64,000 nucleotides of DNA from Stieleria marina (GTDB taxonomy: Bacteria; Planctomycetota; Planctomycetia; Pirellulales; Pirellulaceae), in the NCBI GenBank assembly GCA_007741555.1, contig CP036526.1, forward strand, positions 1,240,001 to 1,304,000, given 5' to 3'. The notes under the pieces were generated by a model, which was not told the origin of the DNA, made no database searches, and saw only the letters and a list, made by a program, of their open reading frames with translations. The first letter of the stretch is position 1. Each line of letters opens with the position of its first letter. The translations under genes were made by a program, and so were the position numbers. Below, one piece after another: positions 47,301 to 55,268 of this stretch.

Positions 47301-47666
47301 CCCGCCAAAGAGCGCCAGCGGCGCGTTGACGCGTTTCAAAATGGCGAAGGCGACTTGTTCCTGATTTCGCTCAAAGCAGGTGGCACGGGATTGAATCTCA
47401 CAGCGGCTGATTACGTGATTCACTTGGATCCTTGGTGGAATCCAGCTGTGGAAGATCAGGCGACCGACCGAGCGCACCGAATCGGCCAAGAGCGTCCTGT
47501 CACGGTTTACCGCTTGGTTGCCCAGGCGACCATCGAGGAGCAAATCTTGGAAATGCATGCCGACAAACGTGAATTGGTCGCGGGGGTTTTGGACGGGACT
47601 GATCGAGCCGCCAAGATGGACACGGCCGACTTGATCCAGCTGATTCGCGAAGGCGTGACGTCGTAG
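44340..47666 (+). CDS. SNF2-family helicase with SWIM zinc finger
   Basis: An 1108-residue ATP-dependent DNA translocase. The N terminus holds a SWIM finger (C98, C100, C109, H111 in CQCNDFTRDAACSH). The middle 450 residues are the bacterial SNF2-associated region. The motor begins near 650: DDMGLGKTVQTL (Walker A, about 676-680), LVLDEAQFIKN (DEAQ type, about 766), then LSGTPLENHLGELW, and in the second lobe VFSQFVKHLG, ISLKAGGTGLNLTAADYV and DQATDRAHRIGQ. Such proteins remodel protein-DNA complexes; the cellular role in planctomycetes is unknown. It is followed by a short intergenic region and recA. Confidence 0.94.
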   Translation: MELTSDDAIAAFGLLIAEAAKGLVDAHDESLDKRAAMMRVESPVFQRDNDELLFEFKVKGNRQKPVVASVLIVPERGEDGEDFDYTPMDVSLKATPSCQCNDFTRDAACSHTLAVAWWLQEQLTRRSITEVFEFFEELEVDTIAVGREVCDKVLKLADEANKVETGETTQLQWRVGLSDSRYYAPLSIVAYEQKPRKNGKGWTKGKEIRSYDLLKRDFHGNQVDGEIAGLIASPSYSFDGDHFTEYRALQLLAGHPNVAWDDRESTAVAVLSGELTLNLEPVEIDVESEDGSETVTRFRPVIGVSGIKIDPAECEVLLGYSSPVSPVVVLADMKFNRLVVCTLRNPRATRLIQYLVKADLNETLFDAETAAKLSVGAARVDSLVRVDLPQQLAGPIEPVEAELVFELRPRVGAGLHIALVMHDDRFRSELVPGKSPDIIACLTDDGPVRLQRNLANEKVKADAVVDRFQFTQLSADGDYRWVAETDESALDLLARLHQGGEETPRMIWPEGESIRIRGEITPGALRVHIDDRKDWFGLTGTLTLEGTDVKLADLLAAVRDKRALVQVGDREFAKISDAFRKRLEQLGDAVVLDRGALKVAEAAVPAVQELLGEDVGLEATARWHESIERLESLSNWTPEKPEALDATLRDYQLDGYRWLARLSTWGVGGILADDMGLGKTVQTLGVLLDRADKGPALVIAPTSVGENWIRETERFAPELNAKLYRDSDRDKLIQSAEPGDLIIVSYQLVQRDVKRFASREWGTLVLDEAQFIKNSQTKTSQAIRKIEADWRIGLSGTPLENHLGELWSLLRTLSPGLLGSWERFRTRFADPIERHKDDERRQSLARLVRPFILRRTKDKVLSELPPRTEIQLQAQLSKPERKLYEDARLAAVAELSGVVDNEKQGEQRMRTLAWLTRLRQLACHPRLVDGAWSKSSAKLDLMMNLVDELREGDHRALVFSQFVKHLGVVREALDARGVEYQYLDGSTPAKERQRRVDAFQNGEGDLFLISLKAGGTGLNLTAADYVIHLDPWWNPAVEDQATDRAHRIGQERPVTVYRLVAQATIEEQILEMHADKRELVAGVLDGTDRAAKMDTADLIQLIREGVTS

Positions 47667-47701
47667 TTTCAGCTTGCCGCGTCAACATCTGGCTGGCGTG
47701 A

Positions 47702-47729
47702 TCTGGCTGGCTCGTCAAAACCAGCCGGA
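47702..47729 (+). terminator. possible hairpin after SNF2 gene
   Basis: TCTGGCTGG (47702-47710) pairs with CCAGCCGGA (47721-47729), nine pairs including one G-T, 35 nt past the SNF2 stop. There is no T-run, so a terminator call is weak. Confidence 0.35.
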
Positions 47730-47745
47730 CGCATCCAAATCGCGT

Positions 47746-47790
47746 GGGACGGCGAGGTCAGGGACGGCGAGGTCAGAGACGGCAAGTGAT
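47746..47790. repeat. 15-bp tandem repeat upstream of recA
   Basis: GGGACGGCGAGGTCA occurs twice in perfect tandem (47746-47760 and 47761-47775), followed by a degenerate third copy. It lies between the SNF2 stop and recA. Confidence 0.7.
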
Positions 47791-48007
47791 GAATGACGAT
47801 CCGCTGGTTCTGCGGATTGAGTCGTCTTTGCGTGCTCTCAGAACCTTTGGAGGCTACCAAGAGCTTCAAAAACGCGGTATTTCCTTGTCGGTGACCAAAC
47901 GTGTCACCCCTGGGACGGATATTAGTTGTGTCAAGCAAACGACAACTTCCTTCTCCACTTTACCAAGCGAGATTGTTTTGGTTGTTGGTTTGCTAAACGA
48001 CCGGTAG
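47789..48007 (+). CDS. doubtful 72-aa open frame upstream of recA
   Basis: ATG 47789 to TAG 48007 encodes 72 residues starting MNDDPLVLRIESSLRALRTF, with no family I know. Codon usage is not clearly like the neighbours. It fills most of the 404-bp space before recA, which otherwise holds only the 15-bp repeats and a hairpin, so it could be chance. I recognise no SOS (LexA) box with confidence. Confidence 0.25.
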   Translation: MNDDPLVLRIESSLRALRTFGGYQELQKRGISLSVTKRVTPGTDISCVKQTTTSFSTLPSEIVLVVGLLNDR

Positions 48008-48070
48008 GATGCACTTATTCACTGGTCTATTGTGAACTTCATTCGGTTATCAGAGCAAGGATTTAAGGGA

Positions 48071-49207
48071 ATGGCCAAAGCAAAAAAAGCAACCGCAGCA
48101 CAATCCAAGGGCGTCAAGTTGGATCCCGGTATGAAGGCGGTCTTGGCGTTGGAGCCAGGTTTGAAAACCACGCTTCAGCAGATCGAAAAAACATTCGGCG
48201 ATGGAGCCATCATGCCTTTGGGGGCGTCGGACAAGCTTTCCATCGACGGCATCCCGACTGGCAGCCTAAGCCTGGACATGGCGTTGGGCGGTCAAGGAAT
48301 TCCACGCGGCCGAATCATCGAAATCTTTGGACCTGAGTCCAGCGGTAAAACAACTTTGGCTCTGCATTGTGCTGCCGAAGCTCAAAAGAAAGGTGGCATC
48401 GCCGCCATCATCGATGCTGAGCACGCGTTTGATCCTAGCTGGGCCAAAAAGTTGGGCGTCGAATTGGACACGCTCTTGGTTAGCCAACCAAGCTGCGGCG
48501 AAGAGGGGATGCAAATTTGCGAAATGTTGGTCAAGAGTAACGCTGTCGATGTCATCATCATTGACTCGGTTGCGGCCTTGGTACCGAGGCGAGAATTGGA
48601 AGGCGAAATCGGTGACAGCCACGTTGGTCTGCAAGCTCGTCTGATGAGCCAGTCGATGCGAAAGCTGACCGGTGCGATCGCCAAAAGCAAATGTGCGGTG
48701 ATCTTTATCAACCAAATTCGCGAGAAGGTCGGCGTGATGTTCGGTAGTCCCGAAACCACACCGGGTGGACGTGCGTTGAAGTTCTACTGTTCCTGCCGAA
48801 TCGATGTTCGCCGTATTGGTGCGTTGAAAGATGGTGAAGAGCAAGTCGGCCAGCGTGTCAAAGCCAAGATCGTGAAGAACAAAGTCGCACCTCCTTTCCG
48901 TGTGGCCGAGTTTGACATGATGCACACTTGCGGCATCAGTTACGAAGGCGACTTGCTGGACCTGGGAACAACCCACAACGTGGTCAACCGTAGCGGATCG
49001 TGGTTCAAGTACGGCGAAACCTACTTGGGCCAAGGTAAAGAGAAAGCACGTAACTTCCTGATCGAAAACCCCGACGTCGCCGAAGAGATCAAGACGAAGG
49101 TCATGTCCGAAGGCGGCTTTGGTCCTCCGTTGGAAGAAATTCCCGAAGGCAGCGAAGCGGCTGAAGACTTTGAGGACAGCGAAGCAGCCGAAGCAGCGAA
49201 CAGTTAA
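48071..49207 (+). CDS. recA: recombinase A
   Basis: RecA forms filaments on single-stranded DNA and drives homologous strand exchange and SOS induction. 378 residues from ATG 48071; an upstream in-frame start is weaker. Walker A is [10 protein letters not shown], Walker [13 protein letters not shown], and the DNA-binding loops follow ([31 protein letters not shown]). The C terminus is acidic as usual ([14 protein letters not shown]). An intrinsic terminator lies 36 nt after the stop. With comEC it supports recombination after DNA uptake, though they are 40 kb apart. Confidence 0.98.
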   Translation: MAKAKKATAAQSKGVKLDPGMKAVLALEPGLKTTLQQIEKTFGDGAIMPLGASDKLSIDGIPTGSLSLDMALGGQGIPRGRIIEIFGPESSGKTTLALHCAAEAQKKGGIAAIIDAEHAFDPSWAKKLGVELDTLLVSQPSCGEEGMQICEMLVKSNAVDVIIIDSVAALVPRRELEGEIGDSHVGLQARLMSQSMRKLTGAIAKSKCAVIFINQIREKVGVMFGSPETTPGGRALKFYCSCRIDVRRIGALKDGEEQVGQRVKAKIVKNKVAPPFRVAEFDMMHTCGISYEGDLLDLGTTHNVVNRSGSWFKYGETYLGQGKEKARNFLIENPDVAEEIKTKVMSEGGFGPPLEEIPEGSEAAEDFEDSEAAEAANS

Positions 49208-49243
49208 TCTTCGCTCACTCCAGTTCAGTTCTTGCCAGAACCG

Positions 49244-49290
49244 ACCGTCTCGCGATTCTATCTCCATGGAATCACGAGGCGGTTTTTTTT
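49244..49290 (+). terminator. Rho-independent terminator of recA
   Basis: ACCGTCTCGCGATTC (49244-49258) pairs with GAATCACGAGGCGGT (49269-49283) over 15 positions including two G-T pairs, followed by eight T. Classic intrinsic terminator. Confidence 0.93.
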
Positions 49291-49830
49291 GTGATCTAGA
49301 CAGCTGCGAAACAGCACCATCGCTTGCGAATTGTGGGCTGGGATTCCAAGTTTTTTACTCGTTTTCTAAGGCCTACGCGATTGCCACGCCCCGTATCGCA
49401 GGGGGGCTCCTATTGCCACGCTATCGAATGGCCCTACAGTGGTTGGTAGACAAGTTTGCGTGTCCGCAACGTTGTGCGATTAAGTGGTTGCCGTAAAAGC
49501 GACGGCCGCGATTTCGCAAAACGGTGGTAGATGATTCACAACAAAACTCTAAGTCGGTACCAGAATTCTTATCCTGTGTGCCGAAAGTTACGATTTGAAT
49601 GACTCAATGGCATTTCGGCCCCTTCGCCAAAGATGCCCAAAAATGGGTCGCGAAGGTTAAATCAATAGGATTGAGCTGGTAGCTACGTGCATCCGGCCTG
49701 TTCAATTCTGAAACGCTTGTTAAGGCTTCGCATCACTCTGACACGTGATGCGTCATGAGATCTTGATGAAGTCAGATTCACACTGACATTGATACGTGGG
49801 CTTCTCTTTCGTCCGCGTGAAAGAAGGCTG

Positions 49831-49856
49831 TGTCGAGAGCGGTTGTTCTCTCGACA
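49831..49856 (+). promoter_or_regulatory. hairpin in floA leader
   Basis: TGTCGAGAG (49831-49839) and CTCTCGACA (49848-49856) form a perfect 9-bp stem with an 8-nt loop, ending 38 nt before the floA ATG and 23 nt before its ribosome site. Possible translational or stability control. Confidence 0.5.
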
Positions 49857-49879
49857 AGCAGGAAGACGTCTGCCCCTTG

Positions 49880-49886
49880 AAGGAGG
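49880..49886 (+). promoter_or_regulatory. floA ribosome-binding site
   Basis: AAGGAGG, a full Shine-Dalgarno match, lies 8 nt before ATG 49895 and decides that start over the longer in-frame alternative from 49796. Confidence 0.85.
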
Positions 49887-49894
49887 CAGTTGCG

Positions 49895-50926
49895 ATGGAA
49901 CTGATGGTAAGCAGTTGGCTGCCAACCGCGGGACAGGCAATGGGCGGAGTTGCGATCATCGCGATTCTGATCGGCTTGGTTCTGATCGGATTGTTTGCGA
50001 AATGGGGATCCTATTGGGTTCAAGCGTACATGTCCGACGCCGACGTCTCCATGGCAAGTTTGGTTGCTATGAGCTTTTTGCGGATCGATCAGCGAATGAT
50101 CGTGACCAGCAAAATCATGGTGCGACAGGCCGGGTTGCCAATTGATGGAAACAGCGGAATGTCTACTGCGCGTTTGCAGGCTCATACCTTGGCGGGTGGA
50201 GATGTCACGAATGTTGTGAAAGCAATTATCGCTGCACATCGTGCCAATATCGATCTTGATTTCGATCGTGCATGTGCGATCGATTTAGCCGGTCGCGATG
50301 TGCTTCGTGCTGTCCAGACCAGTGTCTCCCCCAGAGTGATTCACTGTCCCAAAGAAGCGGAAGACGGCAAAACGACTCTCAGTGCGGTTGCGAAGAATGG
50401 CGTGGAGCTTCTGGTCGGAGCACGCGTTACTGTCCGCACTAACTTGACGCAGTTGATCGGCGGTGCGACCGAGGAAACGATCATTGCGCGTGTCGGGCAA
50501 GGGATCATTACCGCCATCGGCTCAGCCAAATCGCACATGGATGTGCTTGAGATGCCATCGCAAATATCCGCGGGGGCTATGGCGCACGGATTGGATGCCA
50601 ACACCGCATTTACGATCGTGTCGATCGACATCGCTGATATTGATGTCGGCGAAAACATCGGAGCACGCCTCCAGTCAGACCAAGCCGACGCGGACATCCG
50701 AATTGCTCGCGCGTCGGCGGAAATTCGGCGAGCCGAAGCGCTTGCCGAAGAGCAGAAGATGAAGGCAAAAGTCACTGAGAACCGCGCCGCGTTCGTACTG
50801 GTGGAGGCGAAAGTGCCTGCTGCGATTGCCGATGCGTTTCGTGCAGGTCAGTTGCGCAGCGAACGGCAAGTGATCGAATCCACCCGTCCACGCCCGTCAC
50901 ATCGAAGGATGCATGATGAACGCTAA
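49895..50926 (+). CDS. floA: flotillin-like protein FloA
   Basis: 343 residues from ATG 49895 behind a strong ribosome site. FloA organises membrane microdomains. A single membrane helix (about 16-38, GGVAIIAILIGLVLIGLFA) is followed by the UPF0365/FloA domain: ARLQAHTLAGGDVTNVVKAIIAAHRA, FDRACAIDLAGRDVLRAVQTSVSP, ARVTVRTNLTQLIGGATEETIIARVGQGI, and an Ala/Glu-rich coiled region (ADADIRIARASAEIRRAEALAEEQ). Its last 14 nt overlap the next gene, indicating translational coupling with that unknown protein. Confidence 0.96.
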   Translation: MELMVSSWLPTAGQAMGGVAIIAILIGLVLIGLFAKWGSYWVQAYMSDADVSMASLVAMSFLRIDQRMIVTSKIMVRQAGLPIDGNSGMSTARLQAHTLAGGDVTNVVKAIIAAHRANIDLDFDRACAIDLAGRDVLRAVQTSVSPRVIHCPKEAEDGKTTLSAVAKNGVELLVGARVTVRTNLTQLIGGATEETIIARVGQGIITAIGSAKSHMDVLEMPSQISAGAMAHGLDANTAFTIVSIDIADIDVGENIGARLQSDQADADIRIARASAEIRRAEALAEEQKMKAKVTENRAAFVLVEAKVPAAIADAFRAGQLRSERQVIESTRPRPSHRRMHDER

Positions 50927-51341
50927 GTCAGTTGAAGTTCCAAACTACGTGCTGCTCGATCGCGCCGAGCGAATCGCTCCCGAATTGCTGCCATCTGAAT
51001 CGGGGCAGAACTGTGTCGCGATCTACGGCTTTTCAGACAAGCAGCCCTATGATGCGTTTTGCGAAAACAGTGAACTTGCGCTGACGCCCTATCCACTTGT
51101 GAAAGGCTATTTGCAAAATCGACTCGAAGCTGCCGGAGACACGATTCTGATCGTAGCCATCGATGCGGCGAGCCCGGATCAGACGACTTTAGATGCGGCG
51201 ACGATGCAGTCCGTGTTAGTAGCTATGAGTCAACAGTCACCGCTCGTTGAAGTGACTCATCGACTTACCAGGGACGACCCATCGAACGCTTACCGTGTTG
51301 AAGAATGCGGCTCCGTCGTGCCCCTGCGGCTCTTCAAGTAG
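50913..51341 (+). CDS. hypothetical protein coupled to floA
   Basis: A 142-residue soluble protein whose ATG (50913, or 50916) lies inside the end of floA after GAAGGA. It has no signal or membrane helix. Readable segments are VPNYVLLDRAERIAPELLP, YDAFCENSELALTPYPLVKGYL and DTILIVAIDAASPDQTTL; I recognise no family. The overlap means it is made in step with FloA, so a microdomain partner is a fair inference. Confidence 0.75.
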   Translation: MMNAKSVEVPNYVLLDRAERIAPELLPSESGQNCVAIYGFSDKQPYDAFCENSELALTPYPLVKGYLQNRLEAAGDTILIVAIDAASPDQTTLDAATMQSVLVAMSQQSPLVEVTHRLTRDDPSNAYRVEECGSVVPLRLFK

Positions 51342-51573
51342 ACCACTCGCACTCGAAGAGACATTCGCCTGAGCCGGCAGCAAGTGAAGTATAATGGGCG
51401 TTAGCGATTCACCCCAGTTAGCATGGCGGATGCCTCTCTGGCTCTGTATCGACGCATCCATAGTGGATGAGCATTTGGTTGATGCATCCCCTAAAGATCG
51501 CGAACTTTTCGGTCGTTTATGGTTTGGATGTAGGCGATAATAGGTTTTTCCATCAACACAGGATCTGGAGCCG

Positions 51574-52536
51574 ATGAACGCGCAAGTTGACAGACGCAGG
51601 TTTGCGATCGGGAGTTCGGCGTTGGTGGGAGGCCTGCTCGTGGGAAACAAGTCTCCCGCGATCGCCGACGAAAGAAGTTTGACTGAGAAGCGGTTAGTCT
51701 TGCTCGGCGTCAATGCGTTGGCGCGGGCCCCGGAGATGAAGTATTTTGCGGATGGGCATCGCGGTGCAGCGATGATTTCGGCGCACCTGATGTGTGTTGA
51801 CAACCACTTGGACGACGCGGCTTCTGCACGGATCGTGGAACTATTTGATCGCAATTGGGCACCGTCGAAGATTTGCGAGCCATATCCCGCGCAAACCCCG
51901 ATCTCAGACGCAACGGAAAAGATCGGTCAAACGCTCGCTGGTGGCAGCGGGGTTTTGCGTGAAGTGGGGCACGATGCGATTTTTGCGATGCACGCAATCA
52001 AGGCGTTTCGGATGCTGCCCGAGGCAGCGACACCGCAGCGGGTTGAGGGAGTTTGCAATTTGATTCGGGCGATCAAGCCGTGGCGTGACGTCAAGCCAGA
52101 TGACGACGTGGTTCCGCCGCCTTTCAGCGATGAGGTTGCCGCCTCGGAATTTATCTTGAAAGAGGCGAGTGATTCGATCGACCGCTTCAAGGGTTTTGGG
52201 CAAGGGTTCGCCGGTCACATGCTGACGTTTGGGCAGTCGCTGGTAGAGATGGCTGCGATGGGCGATGTCGAGTGGGCAGAGAGTTGCCGAACGGCTTTCC
52301 GAAAATACGTCAGCGTAACTCGAATGGGCCCGCAGCCTGGCGATCGCAAGATCAAGGATCACCAGTTCAGCAAACTGCGGCCCAGTGACACCGAGTATTG
52401 GAAAAGGCGTGGCGATAAGACGCTGGGGATCGGCCACGTCTTTAAGTATCCCTACGCCTACTACGATTTGCTCGCAAGGGCCAACGACGTGGCGCTAAAA
52501 AAAGAGATCGAATCCAAGGCGTGGCAGTTGTTTTGA
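51574..52536 (+). CDS. Tat-exported protein of unknown function
   Basis: 320 residues from ATG 51574 with GGAG nearby upstream. The N terminus DRRRFAIGSSALVGGLLVG is a twin-arginine signal ending near SPAIADE, so the protein is exported folded, often meaning a cofactor. The mature part has several His (GHRGAAMISAHLMCVDNHL; VGHDAIFAMHAIKAF; GHMLTFGQSL) that could bind metal, but I know no matching family. It stands alone, convergent to the YheU-like gene. Confidence 0.7.
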   Translation: MNAQVDRRRFAIGSSALVGGLLVGNKSPAIADERSLTEKRLVLLGVNALARAPEMKYFADGHRGAAMISAHLMCVDNHLDDAASARIVELFDRNWAPSKICEPYPAQTPISDATEKIGQTLAGGSGVLREVGHDAIFAMHAIKAFRMLPEAATPQRVEGVCNLIRAIKPWRDVKPDDDVVPPPFSDEVAASEFILKEASDSIDRFKGFGQGFAGHMLTFGQSLVEMAAMGDVEWAESCRTAFRKYVSVTRMGPQPGDRKIKDHQFSKLRPSDTEYWKRRGDKTLGIGHVFKYPYAYYDLLARANDVALKKEIESKAWQLF

Positions 52537-52587
52537 TCGCGATCGATGCTCGCGGTGACTAATTTTCAAAAGTTAGCTGCACTAGAT

Positions 52588-52779
52588 CTACACGCGAATG
52601 ATGTTGCAAGTTTTCGATTCAGGATCGAAATGGAGTTCGGCCTCGCCGTTGTTCAACTGTCGCATCACACTTGCCACGCGTTTGTCTACGTCGGAGTGGT
52701 CCGTGCCGTCGCGTGTGACAAACTCCAAGACGATCCCCGCCAGCGTACCGGCGGCAAGTGCGGAAGGGGGAATCTGCAT
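52588..52779 (-). CDS. YheU (UPF0270) family small protein
   Basis: 63 residues from ATG 52779. MQIPPSALAAGTLAGIVLEF begins it, then VTRDGTDHSDVDKRVASVMR, QLNNGEAELHFDPESKTCNI. This matches the YheU/UPF0270 pattern (IPxxxLxxxTLxxLIxxFVxREGTDYG...V..QL..GEAV). Function of the family is unknown. It starts 14 nt after the CDP-alcohol phosphatidyltransferase gene on the same strand, so it seems to be the last gene of that unit. Confidence 0.8.
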   Translation of the reverse strand: MQIPPSALAAGTLAGIVLEFVTRDGTDHSDVDKRVASVMRQLNNGEAELHFDPESKTCNIIRV

Positions 52780-52793
52780 TCTGAAATCGTTTG

Positions 52794-53477
52794 CTACTGA
52801 GGTTCTGAGTGGACTGTCGGTCGAAAATGCGACAACAGTGCCCATCCAAATGAATACAAGTAAGTACCAATGAAAGCGGCTGCGAGAAAGAGCAAGGTGT
52901 TTGGTACTAGCCAGGCGACCAGCAATGCAACATTGACCAGACCAATTGCAACAGCCGATTTGGTCAAGCCGCGGATCATGAATCGCAGCTTCCACGGCAG
53001 GATCATGGTGATTGCATTGAGTGCGAATGCAACGATCAAATAGGGGGATGCATCGAAAGCAAACTGCTCACTGAGCAAAAGAATAAAAAACACATGACGC
53101 ACCAACTCATTGGTCGGTGAGCCCGTCCCTGGCTTGGTAGCCGGATCCAGCCGAGAAACACTACGTAGTATCACGACTGCGACGGCAATGAGCGCTGCGG
53201 TCGTGCAGATGCTGCCAAATGCCATGCCCACGAACATCAAGATCACGCTGTGCGATATAGCGTCGCAAACGTTATCAAGGCGAGCTCCAAATTCACTGCC
53301 AATATTTAGCAGCTTGGCCAAAATTCCATCCAGATCGTCCATTACATTGCAGAAGATGATCAGCGGGAATAGGTACATCTCACCGGTGCTGCCAAACAAC
53401 AGGCAAACGGGCAGGACCCCCAGTATCGACGCAACGTTCGCCAGGTTTTGACGAACCAGTTGGAGTGGTGTTTGCAA
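52794..53477 (-). CDS. CDP-alcohol phosphatidyltransferase family protein
   Basis: A 227-residue membrane enzyme (TTG start, uncertain) with about six helices. The CDP-alcohol motif is in DDLDGILAKLLNIGSEFGAR followed by LDNVCDAISH: D-x2-D-G, then G and the two later Asp that hold Mg are present, but the usual Ala-Arg after DG is Ala-Lys. These enzymes transfer a phospho-alcohol from CDP to another alcohol, as in phospholipid head-group synthesis. It follows a nucleotidyltransferase by 11 nt, which may make its CDP substrate. Confidence 0.85.
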   Translation of the reverse strand: MQTPLQLVRQNLANVASILGVLPVCLLFGSTGEMYLFPLIIFCNVMDDLDGILAKLLNIGSEFGARLDNVCDAISHSVILMFVGMAFGSICTTAALIAVAVVILRSVSRLDPATKPGTGSPTNELVRHVFFILLLSEQFAFDASPYLIVAFALNAITMILPWKLRFMIRGLTKSAVAIGLVNVALLVAWLVPNTLLFLAAAFIGTYLYSFGWALLSHFRPTVHSEPQ

Positions 53478-53488
53478 TGCGATTTCAC

Positions 53489-54322
53489 TTAGTTCAGGTG
53501 AGGCGGAAATGTCATTCGTGAAACCGTCAGTGGCGTGTTGATGATTTCGGCGGAGAGTTCCGCTGGAAACATCAACTCTGCCTTTTGCAGGTCTTCTAAC
53601 GTGTCGATTTCGTACCAGCGACCTTTGTCGAATGGTACGGCGTCCATCATGATGCTTCCGTCACCAAGCATTTCCGCAAGTACCGTTTCGTAGTATTCGT
53701 TGACGCGTCCCGCCGTGACATGAGACGAAAGTCGCTGCATAAACCGTCGCCAAGTTTCTCTGGAAAAACTGTACATGTTGACGGTCTTGTGCATGATTTC
53801 GCCGAAGGCTTTCGCACCAGCAAACTGGAATGCCGTGACATGTTGCGCAGTATCAACCGTGACGGTTGTTCCATTCATCCAAGGCAGCATTCGCGAAACG
53901 GCCATCCGGTCAGGATGCAACATTTCCAGCAGTAGCTTTGAATCAAATACCACATCACTTTCAAGCAACAGGCACGGCTCGTCGATCGTCTGCCGGGCCA
54001 GCCAGAGTGAATAGAGATTGTTTGTGGTCGCGTAGCGCGGATTAATGACGAGTTCAATATCAATTTCGTCATTGCTATCGTCTAGGAATTCTCGAACTCG
54101 GTGATCCAAGTATCCAACGACAATTACCAGTCGTTTAAAATCATGTTCGCACAGCGATTGAATCAGTCGCTGCAGAATTGAAACGCCGCTTACTTCTGAC
54201 AAGCATTTGGGAGCGTCGTCGGTAAGAGGTTTGAGCCTGCTGCCTGTGCCGGCAGCAAGCAGGACGGCTGTGCTAATCGACGTGTTAGCTTTGCAGTCTG
54301 AAGAGTTCCTTGGCTGAATCAT
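53489..54322 (-). CDS. LicC-like nucleotidyltransferase
   Basis: 277 residues from ATG 54322 (the frame opens further upstream without a plausible start). The N terminus has the sugar/alcohol phosphate nucleotidyltransferase signature LLAAGTGSRLKPLTDDAPKC, with LVIVVGYLDHRVREFL and LLLESDVVFD as the metal Asp site, and GRWYEIDTLEDLQKAE near the end. The pattern fits CTP:phosphocholine or similar cytidylyltransferases (LicC/PntC/inositol-1-P types). With the CDP-alcohol transferase 11 nt downstream it probably makes a CDP-activated head group. Exact substrate unknown. Confidence 0.8.
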   Translation of the reverse strand: MIQPRNSSDCKANTSISTAVLLAAGTGSRLKPLTDDAPKCLSEVSGVSILQRLIQSLCEHDFKRLVIVVGYLDHRVREFLDDSNDEIDIELVINPRYATTNNLYSLWLARQTIDEPCLLLESDVVFDSKLLLEMLHPDRMAVSRMLPWMNGTTVTVDTAQHVTAFQFAGAKAFGEIMHKTVNMYSFSRETWRRFMQRLSSHVTAGRVNEYYETVLAEMLGDGSIMMDAVPFDKGRWYEIDTLEDLQKAELMFPAELSAEIINTPLTVSRMTFPPHLN

Positions 54323-55268
54323 GTGCACGATGCTTTCAGTTGAACCTGCGTTCAACGATAGGAGGATTTTGCCGGTGTCGGTAGCATGCCAGTGTTCGAT
54401 GTCAGGACGCAGAACGCCTGGCTCGTTGACACACCGGCAGGGGTTGCGTGTCATCGCAGCGCGTTTCACATCGATCTGTCTTGTACAACCAAACAACAGG
54501 TTGTGCCGCGACAGGATGGTGAGAGTGGTTCGTTGGCAAAGAGGCAGCCAAAGCCAATCATCGAAACGCCGCGGATGATGAACCAGCAGCGCGCCACCGA
54601 TGGAAGGTGGCTCGGGGTGCGAGAGCACCGCCAGATAGCTTGCGTCTGAAAAAACGCAAGCTCTTGATCAAACCCACAGCGGGAATCGCCTTGGGATTTC
54701 CATGCGAGAATTTGACCGAACGTTCAGCAATCGATGTGAAGAATGCTCAGGCATCGTCTTTCGACGCTGCCTTGAAAACGCCGCTTTGATTGGCAGAAAG
54801 AAGCCTTCGCGAGATCTTCACAAAGGAAAGCTTAGCAAGAATCGCCGCATTTGTTAGGTCAATTCAATGGAGCGAACTCAGCCGCCTGCGTATTCGACAC
54901 ATGGCGATAGGCGTTTTGATCCCGTGTATTGCGAGCTAAAGTCGGTTGCCCCTTCAATTCGTTCAGTTTCTGCGTCGGTGGGAAGCGAATATGCGTTATG
55001 TTGGCTGAATGAGAACTGAGTGATGGATAAGGCGTTTGGGCAGGCAACTGCGACGCTTATAGAATTTGCTCCGAAGAGAGTTGAGCTTTTTCGACTCTAG
55101 TAACCCGCTCGTTCTTTTTTACGGTCGATTCGACCGAACGCTTGTCAGCCAGGTTCCCTCTTTCAGCCGCATGCTGAATCAGGGGCATCGCATCGCTGAC
55201 TTTCGCCGTCTGTTTCACTCTGAATACAGACCAAATTTCGTTACGAAAGTAAATAGTTAGGACACAAG
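54323..55268. other. 946-bp intergenic region with two adjacent hairpins
   Basis: No gene is supported; small frames here have no family or ribosome site. Two hairpins lie close together: GGTGC-GAGA-GCACC (54616-54629, a GNRA loop on the plus strand) and AGCTTGCGT / ACGCAAGCT (54637-54645 and 54654-54662). A structured RNA is possible. Confidence 0.5.

Larger units (their letters stand above)
49208..49894. other. long intergenic region between recA and floA
   Basis: Holds the recA terminator, then about 500 bp without a supported gene, then a 9-bp hairpin and the floA ribosome-binding site. The floA frame opens back to 49796 but that part looks non-coding because the strong Shine-Dalgarno sits inside it. 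Confidence 0.6.

Noticed and set aside
47667-48070. LexA box search before recA
   Set aside because: No palindrome resembling a known LexA site could be identified with confidence.
54323-54628. Longer N terminus of the LicC-like protein
   Set aside because: The nucleotidyltransferase domain begins right after ATG 54322; the upstream part has no family similarity and crosses a structured intergenic area.
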